A stretch of DNA of 7,320 nucleotides. Origin: Gemmatimonadales bacterium (GTDB taxonomy: Bacteria > Gemmatimonadota > Gemmatimonadetes > Gemmatimonadales > GWC2-71-9). Positions 1-6,321 of the stretch are shown one piece after another. A program made the translations under genes and the position numbers. A model generated the notes under the pieces. The model saw only the letters and a list, made by a program, of their open reading frames with translations, ran no database searches and was not told where the DNA came from. The stretch covers positions 1-7,320 of the forward strand of contig SPDF01000071.1 in assembly GCA_004525055.1 (NCBI GenBank), in the 5' to 3' direction. Within the stretch, counting starts at the first letter, position 1; every line of letters starts with the position of its first letter.

Positions 1-256
1 ACGTGAAATCGGGCTGGCCTTCCAGGTGGCCGACGACGTCCTCGACGCGACCGCCACGAGCGAGGTGCTGGGGAAGACGGCGGGCAAGGACGCGGCCGTG
101 GCCAAGTCCACCTATGTGCAACTGCTCGGGGTGGAGGGGGCTCGGGCTGCGGCTGCCCAGCACGCCGAGGCGGCGGTAAATTCCTTGGAGCGCTCCGGTG
201 TACCGGCGGACACGCTCGCCGCGCTCGCGCGCTATATTGTGAGTCGACGCCACTGA
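1..256 (+). CDS. ispA: Polyprenyl (farnesyl/geranylgeranyl) diphosphate synthase, C-terminal part
   Basis: Only the last 84 residues are in the window (reading from base 2); the start lies upstream. Enzymes of this trans-prenyltransferase family condense IPP with allylic diphosphates (DMAPP, GPP, FPP) in the cytoplasm to give C15-C20 chains for quinones, carotenoids and lipid carriers. The fragment carries the second aspartate-rich motif in the typical context FQVADDVLD (bases 20-46), which binds diphosphate through Mg2+. It is followed by the usual GK..GKD...KSTY.QLLG segment and the C-terminal helix ending ALARYIVSRRH. Both match the E. coli IspA arrangement. The first aspartate-rich motif, which sets chain length, is outside the window, so FPP versus GGPP product cannot be decided. 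It is followed after 16 bp by dxs on the same strand, a classic pairing of first and late isoprenoid steps. No truncation is seen at the 3' end. Confidence 0.93.
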   Translation, partial: REIGLAFQVADDVLDATATSEVLGKTAGKDAAVAKSTYVQLLGVEGARAAAAQHAEAAVNSLERSGVPADTLAALARYIVSRRH

Positions 257-259
257 CCC

Positions 260-263
260 AGGA
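260..263 (+). promoter_or_regulatory. Weak ribosome binding site of dxs
   Basis: AGGA lies 9 nt before the dxs ATG at 273, within the 16-bp gap after the upstream stop codon. It is a short but properly spaced Shine-Dalgarno match and supports ATG 273 as the start. There is no room for a promoter here, so dxs is presumably transcribed with the prenyl synthase gene. Confidence 0.5.
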
Positions 264-272
264 TCGCATCTC

Positions 273-2171
273 ATGGCATTACTCGATACCCTGAATGGCC
301 CCGACGACCTCAAGCGCATCCCCCGGGAACAGCTCCCGGAGTTGGCGCAAGAGGTACGCGAACGACTGATCGAATGCGTTTCCGTGACCGGCGGCCATAT
401 CGGCGCCAGTCTCGGCGTCGTCGAACTGGCCATCGCCCTGCTCTACGAGTTCGATTCTCCCGCCGACAAGATCCTCTGGGATGTGGGCCACCAGGCCTAT
501 GCCTGGAAGCTGCTGACCGGCCGGAACGCCGAGTTCCCCACGTTGCGCCAGGTGGGCGGCATCTCAGGGTTCCTCAAGCGCTCGGAAAGCGAGCACGACC
601 ACTTCGGCGCCGGGCACGCCGGCACCGCCATGTCGGCAGGGCTCGGCATGGCCATCGCGCGCGACCTCAAGGGTGGCGATAGCAAGGTGGTGGCGGTCGT
701 GGGAGACGGTGCGCTGACCTGTGGTCTCTCGTACGAGGGGATGAACAACGCGGGCCACTCCGAGACCGACATCATCCTGATCGTCAATGACAACGGGATG
801 AGCATCTCGCCCAACGTCGGCGCCATCAGCCGGACACTCGGCGGGATCGTCGCCAACCCGCTCACCAACAAGGTGCGCGAGCGCGTGAAGGGGCTCACCG
901 TGGCCGCCTCCCGGGTCTTCGGCGACCGCGTGGTGGACTTCGCCAGGAATCTCGAGGAGAGCGCCAAGAACCTCTTCTCCGACGGGATGTTCTTCGAGGA
1001 AATGGGCTTCCGGTACTTCGGGCCCATCGATGGCCATGACCTGAAGAAACTCACCGAGACGCTGCGTTTCGTTCGTGACCTCAAGGGTCCACGCGTGATC
1101 CACGTGCTGACCGAAAAAGGAAAGGGCTTCACGTACGCGGAGGAGAACCGCGAGAAGTGGCACGGGCTCGCCGCGTACGATCCCATTACGGGAGAAGCCC
1201 GCAAGCCGGCGAGTGGCCCCCCGGCCTGGACCAAGGTGTTTGGCGAGGCGCTCGTCGAGCTGGCCCGGGCGTATCCGGACTTCGTGGCCATTACCGCGGC
1301 GATGCCCAGCGGCACCGGCACCAGCATCTTCCAGAAGGCGTGGCCCGATCGGTTCTTCGATGTCGGCATCGCGGAGGGGCACGCGGTCACCTTCGCCGGC
1401 GGGCTGGCCACGCAGGGCGTTCGTCCGGTCGTGGCCATCTACAGCACGTTTCTGCAGCGGGCCTACGACAACATCATTCATGACATCGCGGTGCAGCACT
1501 TGCCGGTCGTGTTCTGCATGGACCGGGCAGGGCTCGTTGGGGAAGACGGGCAGACCCACATGGGGCTCTATGACATCGCGTATATGCTCGCGGTGCCCGG
1601 GATGACGGTCACGGCCCCCAAGGATGCCGACGAGTTGATCGGGCTGCTCAAAACCGCCCTGGTCCACGAGGGTGGCCCCTTCTGTACCCGCTATCCGCGT
1701 GACAAGGTGCCGGCGGTACCGAGCCCTGTCGCCGAGGTGGCACCGGTGCCCTACGGCACCTGGGAACTGCTGCGGCAGGGTGGGGAAGTGGCGATCCTTG
1801 GCGTCGGTACGATGGTGCAGCCGAGCCTCGATGCTGCCGACCTTCTGCGTGCCGAAGGGCTGGAATGCACCGTGGTCAATGCGCGGTTCCTGAAGCCGCT
1901 CGACCGCGCCATGCTCGAGGGGCTGCTTGCCGACCATCGCGTGGTGGTCACGGTGGAGGAGGGCACGGTTGTGAACGGCTTCGGCGCCTACCTGGCTGAG
2001 ACGATCCAGGCGATTGCGCCAAACGTCCGGGTCATCGCGTTGGGTGTACCGGATCGCCTGGTGGAGCAGGCACCCCGTGCCGAGCAGCTCGCGTCCTTCG
2101 GTCTCACGGCCGAGGGGATCGCGCGTCGTGTGACCGCGCTGCACGGCGAGGAATCGGTCGAGACCCGATGA
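273..2171 (+). CDS. dxs: 1-deoxy-D-xylulose-5-phosphate synthase (DXS)
   Basis: This is a cytoplasmic thiamine-diphosphate enzyme that condenses pyruvate and glyceraldehyde-3-phosphate to DXP with CO2 release, the entry step of the MEP isoprenoid pathway; DXP also feeds thiamine and pyridoxal synthesis. Its 632 residues match the usual 620-640. In order: the N-terminal GGHIGASLG with the substrate/ThDP histidine H42; the ThDP/Mg motif GDG (144-146) continuing to NDN (172-174); the transketolase pyrimidine domain with FDVGIAEGHAVT, whose E368 corresponds to the catalytic glutamate E370 of E. coli; DRAG (417-420); GQTH with H429 (E. coli H431); and a C-terminal transketolase domain to about 620. 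Two small departures from the common sequence are GHAGTAMS where GHSSTSIS is typical, and AEGH where AEQH is typical. No key residue is lost. The stop overlaps the nadK start (ATGA). Confidence 0.98.
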   Translation: MALLDTLNGPDDLKRIPREQLPELAQEVRERLIECVSVTGGHIGASLGVVELAIALLYEFDSPADKILWDVGHQAYAWKLLTGRNAEFPTLRQVGGISGFLKRSESEHDHFGAGHAGTAMSAGLGMAIARDLKGGDSKVVAVVGDGALTCGLSYEGMNNAGHSETDIILIVNDNGMSISPNVGAISRTLGGIVANPLTNKVRERVKGLTVAASRVFGDRVVDFARNLEESAKNLFSDGMFFEEMGFRYFGPIDGHDLKKLTETLRFVRDLKGPRVIHVLTEKGKGFTYAEENREKWHGLAAYDPITGEARKPASGPPAWTKVFGEALVELARAYPDFVAITAAMPSGTGTSIFQKAWPDRFFDVGIAEGHAVTFAGGLATQGVRPVVAIYSTFLQRAYDNIIHDIAVQHLPVVFCMDRAGLVGEDGQTHMGLYDIAYMLAVPGMTVTAPKDADELIGLLKTALVHEGGPFCTRYPRDKVPAVPSPVAEVAPVPYGTWELLRQGGEVAILGVGTMVQPSLDAADLLRAEGLECTVVNARFLKPLDRAMLEGLLADHRVVVTVEEGTVVNGFGAYLAETIQAIAPNVRVIALGVPDRLVEQAPRAEQLASFGLTAEGIARRVTALHGEESVETR

Positions 2172-3034
2172 ACATCGGCGTCTGCGGCAACCACCGGTAC
2201 GGGGAACTCCGCGGGCTGCTCGAGCAATTGGTCGCCTTGGCTCCTGCACGGGGCATCGAGCTCTTCTCCGAGTCGCTCCTGGCCGATCTGTGGCCGATTC
2301 CTGTCCCGGACCTTGATGCCGCTCCCCTCGACCTCCTTCTGACCTTTGGCGGCGACGGCACGCTCCTGCGCGGCGCCCGCATGCTCGAGGACCGTGGTGT
2401 GCCGATCCTCGGCATCAACCTCGGCAAGGTCGGCTACCTCACCAGTGTGTCACGCGATGCGCTCGCCGAGTCTCTCGACGCGATCGTTGCCGGGCAGTAC
2501 GTCACGGAGCCTCGCCAGGCGTTGAAGGCGGTCATCCAGGATGCCGACGGGCACTTCACTCCCCTGGACCTGGCGCTCAACGATGTGGTGGTGCACAAGG
2601 GTGGTGTGGCGCGGGTCATTCGACTCGACGTTGAGGTGCACGGCGACGATGTCGGCCCCTACAGCGCCGACGGCCTGATCGTGGCCACACCGACCGGCTC
2701 CACGGCCTATTCACTCAGTGCGGGCGGGCCGATCGTCGCGCCCGGCGTGAAGGCGTTGATCCTCACGCCGATTTGTGCGCACACCCTGGCGGTGCGGCCG
2801 TTGGTCTTTCCCTCCTCGTGGGACGTGGTCATTCAGCCGGTCGATCCGGCGGAGGAAGAGGTGATTGTCTCCGTCGACGGCCAGGTCGTGACCGGGCTCG
2901 CCGCCGGCTCCCGGGTCCAGATCCGCGTTGCCGAATCTCCCGTGATGCTGGTCCGGATCGGCCCCGAGGGGTACTTCCAACGCATGCGCCAGAAGCTTCA
3001 TTGGGGTGACCTCACCGACCGCTCGCCGATCTGA
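2168..3034 (+). CDS. nadK: NAD kinase (ATP/polyphosphate-dependent)
   Basis: NAD kinase phosphorylates NAD+ at the 2'-OH of the adenosine ribose to give NADP+ and is the only known source of NADP(H) in most bacteria. The product has 288 residues, normal for bacterial NadK. Visible motifs are GGDGT at 61-65 (catalytic Asp63), then GINLGKVGYLT; LALND at about 135-139 (most homologues have NE, here N138-D139, a conservative change); YSADGLIVATPTGSTAYS with T174-S182, the NAD-binding signature; and LTPICAHTLAVRPLV near 199-213. The ATG at 2168 overlaps the dxs stop by four bases. A GAGGAA sequence at 2148-2153 lies rather far (14 nt) upstream, so translational coupling to dxs is the likely way it is translated. 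Context: NADPH is used by DXR, the step after DXS. NadK-recN adjacency is also seen in E. coli and mycobacteria. Confidence 0.97.
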   Translation: MNIGVCGNHRYGELRGLLEQLVALAPARGIELFSESLLADLWPIPVPDLDAAPLDLLLTFGGDGTLLRGARMLEDRGVPILGINLGKVGYLTSVSRDALAESLDAIVAGQYVTEPRQALKAVIQDADGHFTPLDLALNDVVVHKGGVARVIRLDVEVHGDDVGPYSADGLIVATPTGSTAYSLSAGGPIVAPGVKALILTPICAHTLAVRPLVFPSSWDVVIQPVDPAEEEVIVSVDGQVVTGLAAGSRVQIRVAESPVMLVRIGPEGYFQRMRQKLHWGDLTDRSPI

Positions 3035-4698
3035 TGCTCGCCGAACTCCGCGTCCGCGACGTCGCGACGATCGCGGATGTCTCTCTCCCTCTCGGACCTG
3101 GCCTCAACGTCCTCACCGGCGAAACCGGTGCCGGCAAGTCGATCCTCGTCGATGCACTTGGCCTCCTGCTTGGAGGGCGCGGCGACAGCGGCGTCGTCCG
3201 CCCGGGGGCGGGACGCGCGGTGGTGGAGGGGGCGTTCGAGGGACTCTCGCGCGCATTGACGCGTCGGGTCGAAGCACTTGGTGTGGATGTCGATGAAGGC
3301 CGGATCGTCATTCGTCGCGAAGTCAGCGCCGAAGGGCGTTCCCGCGCCTGGATCAACGGCAGCCCCGCCACCGTCGGGGTGCTCGCCGCGCTGGGCGCCC
3401 TCCTCGTCGATCTGCACGGCCAGCATGAGACCGTGTCCCTTCTCAAGCCCGAAACTCAACGCGACATCCTGGACGCCTATGCCCAGGCCGGGACGGAACG
3501 CGATGCCACCGCCGCCGCGCATGCGGCGCTGGCTGAACTCCGGGCCGAGGAAGCGGGGCTGGGGTCGAGGCTTGAGGAGGTGCGTCGGCGTGCCGACTAC
3601 TTGAAGCATGTCACCGATGAGATTGCTGCCGCGCGCCTGAAGCCCGGTGAAGATGAATCGTTGGCCCGCGAGGCCAAGCGGCTTGCGCATGCCAGTTCGC
3701 TGGAGGAACAGGCGCGGGTGGTGTCGGAGGCCATCGACGGGGATGATGCGGGGGCGCTGCGTGCTCTCACCGCAGCCGAGCGGGCACTCGGCCAGCTGGA
3801 GCGGGTTGATCCCGAGGTGAGCGCATGGCGCGAGCTGCTCGACGGGGCGTATGCGCAACTGTCCGAGGTGGCCCGGCTGTCTGCCGCCTATGCCGAGGAG
3901 GTCGAGCGAGACCCGGCACGGCTGGAGTCGGTGGAGCGCCGTCGCGACCTTCTCTTCAAGTTACAGCAGAAGCACGGCGGAACGCTCGAGGCGGTGCTGG
4001 AGACGCACCGCGTGGCGATGGCCGAGCTGGAGCTGCTCGACACTGCGGACGTTGACCTGCGGGCGTTGGCGGCCAGGCGAATTGTCGCGGAGACGACGGC
4101 GCGCTCCGCGGCGGAGCGGCTCACCGCAAAGCGGAAGGACGCGGCCGGACGCCTCGCACGCGCCGTCAGTCGGCTCCTGCCGAAGCTCGGCCTGGCCGGC
4201 GGGAAGTTCGAGCTAGCGCTACTTCCGCTTAAGGAGCCAGGTCCGGACGGCGCCGAAGGGGTACAGTTCACCGTTCGGCTCAACGTCGGTCTCGACGCCC
4301 AGCCGATCCAGAAGGTGGCCTCGGGGGGAGAGCTCTCACGCCTGATGCTGGCGCTGGAGGTGGTGGTGGCCAAGCATGACCGGATTCCCACCTTCGTATT
4401 CGACGAAATCGACCAGGGCATTGGCGGCGAGGTGGGTGGTCAGGTGGGGCAGGCGCTTGCCGACGTGGCCACCGAGCACCAGGTGCTCGTCATCACGCAT
4501 CTGCCCCAGATCGCGGTGCGCGCCGATCGGCATCTCGTCGTGTCAAAAGGTGTCGAAGGCGGGGTGGCCACCAGCAGCGTGGACACCATTCTCGGCGAGG
4601 ATCGGGTCACGGAAATCGCGCGAATGCTTGGGGACCCGGACGGCGCCGCCGCCCGGCGGCACGCCGAGGAGATGCTCGGCCGGGCGGTGAAGGTGTAG
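3034..4698 (+). CDS. recN: DNA repair protein RecN (SMC-like ATPase)
   Basis: RecN is a cytoplasmic, nucleoid-associated SMC-family ATPase that acts early in recombinational repair of double-strand breaks, holding DNA ends or sister duplexes together. The length of 554 residues is essentially that of E. coli RecN (553). The N-terminal ATPase half has GLNVLTGETGAGKS (Walker A, 29-36) and LHGQHE (Q130, Q-loop region). Residues of about 140-390 are rich in Ala, Glu, Arg and Leu with heptad-like spacing, as expected for the short antiparallel coiled coil. The C-terminal half has the ABC/SMC signature SGGELSR (430-436), Walker B TFVFDEIDQGIGG (D457, E458) and the H-loop ITHLPQIA (H489). The ATG at 3034 overlaps the nadK stop by one base (TGATG) and has no clear Shine-Dalgarno, pointing to termination-reinitiation. 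I see no SOS box before it, because it is embedded in the operon. Confidence 0.97.
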   Translation: MLAELRVRDVATIADVSLPLGPGLNVLTGETGAGKSILVDALGLLLGGRGDSGVVRPGAGRAVVEGAFEGLSRALTRRVEALGVDVDEGRIVIRREVSAEGRSRAWINGSPATVGVLAALGALLVDLHGQHETVSLLKPETQRDILDAYAQAGTERDATAAAHAALAELRAEEAGLGSRLEEVRRRADYLKHVTDEIAAARLKPGEDESLAREAKRLAHASSLEEQARVVSEAIDGDDAGALRALTAAERALGQLERVDPEVSAWRELLDGAYAQLSEVARLSAAYAEEVERDPARLESVERRRDLLFKLQQKHGGTLEAVLETHRVAMAELELLDTADVDLRALAARRIVAETTARSAAERLTAKRKDAAGRLARAVSRLLPKLGLAGGKFELALLPLKEPGPDGAEGVQFTVRLNVGLDAQPIQKVASGGELSRLMLALEVVVAKHDRIPTFVFDEIDQGIGGEVGGQVGQALADVATEHQVLVITHLPQIAVRADRHLVVSKGVEGGVATSSVDTILGEDRVTEIARMLGDPDGAAARRHAEEMLGRAVKV

Positions 4699-4702
4699 CT
4701 CT

Positions 4703-4730
4703 GCCCGCGACCTGGTCCTACTCCGCGGGC
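4703..4730. terminator. Possible bidirectional hairpin between convergent genes
   Basis: GCCCGCG at 4703-4709 and its exact inverse CGCGGGC at 4724-4730 could form a 7-bp all-GC stem with a 14-nt loop. It lies 4 bases after the recN stop and overlaps the last codons of the minus-strand gene. The position between convergent genes suits a shared terminator. There is no T-run on either side, so it is not a canonical intrinsic terminator, and in GC-rich DNA a 7-bp palindrome can occur by chance. Confidence 0.35.
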
Positions 4731-6295
4731 GCTCCCCAGAAGCGGAACGGCCACCGGAGCCCCATCCGCATCGTCCCCGCCTTCGGTATCACCCCGCCGC
4801 TCGCCGACACCACCGCTTCGTAGATCCAGAAGGCATCGACCGGCACGCGGGTGCCTACCCTGGTGCCGACCCCCGATGGTGCGTAGCTGAGGCCGCCGCC
4901 CACCACCATGGCGCTCCGCTGCGTGCCGGTGGCCAACTCGCCGGCGCTCACGCCGGGAATTGCGTCGTCAGCCGAGGCGTATGCCACGGCATCCGCACCG
5001 CGGGACCAGTATCGCACGAGGCCCACGATCGCGAAACCCGGCGCCATCTGGAAGTAGGGGAGGGCGCTTAGCGAGAACTCGTTCCCGGGGTCGGTGGTGA
5101 CCGTGGCGAGGCGATTTGCCCAGGGGATCGGCTGCGACGGCAGGGTCACCCGCCGCTCGCTGGTCAGCGAGAGCTGGTCGTTGTAGCTGCCAGAAAACCG
5201 CGCTCCCACCTTCCCGCCTCCGATGTCCGCCACCATTGAAATCTGCAGGTCGGTCTGGCCGCCGCCGGTCGGCCGGCTCACGAAGTTGTTCGATAGCGGC
5301 TGGTATCCGGTCGGCAGCCGCACCAATCCCTGCGCCACGACTCGGAGTCCGCCGGGGTGTCCGGCGCGATTCCAACGATCGATCAGGGTATACGAGGCGC
5401 CCACCTCGATATCGCCCAGCAGAAACGACGTGGCGCTGACGATCGGCGCCGCGACAATGGGGCCGCCGGGGCTGGAGAGGTATGAGTTGTATTCCGAGGG
5501 CGTCAGGGCATCGGCGGGGAGGGGCAGTGGCTGCGTGAACGAGGGCACACCCAACGCGGCGAGGTTGGCCTGTGTGCCGGTGACAACCGCCGCCATCGCC
5601 TGCCCGGCGGCACTGCCGGCCAGCGGCACGAAATCGGCCGCCGCACCTGGCACCACGAAGAGTGAGTTGAGGCCCGCCCAGTATGCCGTGCCGGTGACCA
5701 GCGTCGCCACGGCGAGTGCGCTGTCGGAGGGATTTCCGCTATAAAATCCGGTCTGGAGCCGCAGGTCGAGGGTGTCGAGCGCGGCCTTGTACTCGGCGAG
5801 GAACAGATTCACGGAATCAGCACCGGCGGCGCTGCCAAAGACGGGGTCGGCAGGGTTGAAGCCGGTGTTCGCGCCCGTACTGTCGAAGCGGTAGTCCACC
5901 TGCACTTGCTGGCGCACGATCGGGACGACGCCGAAGACACTCAGCTTCGACGTGAGGCCGACCGTGGCTGCGAGTCCCAGCGTGCCGACGCTGGCCTGTG
6001 CGTGCATCGTCGCGCCGCCCACGCTGAGTGCGTAGCCGGGCATGCCGCTGAGGCTGGCGATCTGGGCCTGATTGGAGTCGAGTCCCGGGTAGTAGGCGGT
6101 GCCGAGCACCGAGGTCGCGAACGGTGCCCGGTAGGGCTCTTCGGCCCCCTGAAAGAACTGGTTGCTGGTGTTGGCGAAGTCGCCGCCGATGCCGAATCGG
6201 ACGATGCCGCGCGGCACGCCGATTTCCGGCAGCTGCGCGGCGGCTGGTGTGGTCAGCAGGACCGCGAGGGCGATTCCCTGGATGCATTGCCTCAA
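4718..6295 (-). CDS. Exported, probably outer-membrane beta-rich protein of unknown function
   Basis: I do not recognise the family. The 525-residue product begins with a plausible Sec signal peptide: Arg2, a hydrophobic core at about 7-16, and a signal peptidase I-type site after Ala-Ala-Ala at 18-20, so the mature protein would start at Gln21. After the signal there is no cysteine, and Gly, Ala, Ser, Thr and aromatic residues are abundant, as in envelope proteins. From about residue 290 to 520 there is a series of alternating strand-like stretches (GDIEVGASYTLI, LRVVAQGLVRL, TDLQISMVADI, KVGARFSGSY, FAIVGLVRYW, AMVVGGGLSYA, GTMRMGLRWPF) separated by polar or Gly-rich turns, which suggests a beta-barrel. 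The segment at about 160-285 looks less barrel-like. The C-terminus ends FRFWGAPAE rather than with the classical terminal Phe. The start is TTG 6295, because TGA immediately precedes it in frame and GGAGG lies 4 nt upstream. Orientation is convergent with recN and divergent from galK. It could be a transporter-like barrel or a surface protein; no substrate can be inferred. Confidence 0.82.
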   Translation of the reverse strand: MRQCIQGIALAVLLTTPAAAQLPEIGVPRGIVRFGIGGDFANTSNQFFQGAEEPYRAPFATSVLGTAYYPGLDSNQAQIASLSGMPGYALSVGGATMHAQASVGTLGLAATVGLTSKLSVFGVVPIVRQQVQVDYRFDSTGANTGFNPADPVFGSAAGADSVNLFLAEYKAALDTLDLRLQTGFYSGNPSDSALAVATLVTGTAYWAGLNSLFVVPGAAADFVPLAGSAAGQAMAAVVTGTQANLAALGVPSFTQPLPLPADALTPSEYNSYLSSPGGPIVAAPIVSATSFLLGDIEVGASYTLIDRWNRAGHPGGLRVVAQGLVRLPTGYQPLSNNFVSRPTGGGQTDLQISMVADIGGGKVGARFSGSYNDQLSLTSERRVTLPSQPIPWANRLATVTTDPGNEFSLSALPYFQMAPGFAIVGLVRYWSRGADAVAYASADDAIPGVSAGELATGTQRSAMVVGGGLSYAPSGVGTRVGTRVPVDAFWIYEAVVSASGGVIPKAGTMRMGLRWPFRFWGAPAE

Positions 6296-6315
6296 TCATC
6301 CTCCGGCGGTACTCT
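6287..6315 (+). promoter_or_regulatory. Candidate promoter for galK (leaderless type)
   Basis: TTGCCT at 6287-6292 (4 of 6 to TTGACA) is followed by a 17-nt spacer and TACTCT at 6310-6315. The latter matches the most conserved positions of the -10 box (TANNNT). Transcription would then begin about 6-7 nt later, at or next to the GTG start at 6322. This would give an mRNA without a leader and agrees with the absence of a Shine-Dalgarno sequence. The element lies within the first codons of the divergent exported-protein gene. It is a by-eye match in GC-rich DNA and remains a hypothesis. Confidence 0.35.
6300..6304 (-). promoter_or_regulatory. Ribosome binding site deciding the TTG start of the exported-protein gene
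   Basis: On the minus strand GGAGG is followed by ATGA and then TTG (6295-6293), a 4-nt spacer, slightly short but usable. Two nearby ATGs (6299-6297 and 6287-6285) are out of frame with the signal peptide. The first abuts GGAGG with no spacer. The site therefore supports TTG as the true start. Confidence 0.6.
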
Positions 6316-6321
6316 CTCGAT

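Noticed and set aside
497..1438. Second minus-strand open frame (313 codons) opposite dxs
   Set aside because: Ser/Pro/Arg-rich translation without recognisable domains; an antisense shadow of dxs in high-GC DNA.
564..2249. Long minus-strand open frame (561 codons) opposite dxs
   Set aside because: It lies antisense to an unmistakable dxs gene; its Arg/His/Gly-rich composition is typical of a GC-rich codon-phase shadow, and no motif is visible.
2998..3858. Minus-strand open frame (286 codons) opposite the recN 5' half
   Set aside because: Low-complexity Arg/Gly/Pro translation with no motif, entirely opposite the conserved RecN ATPase region.
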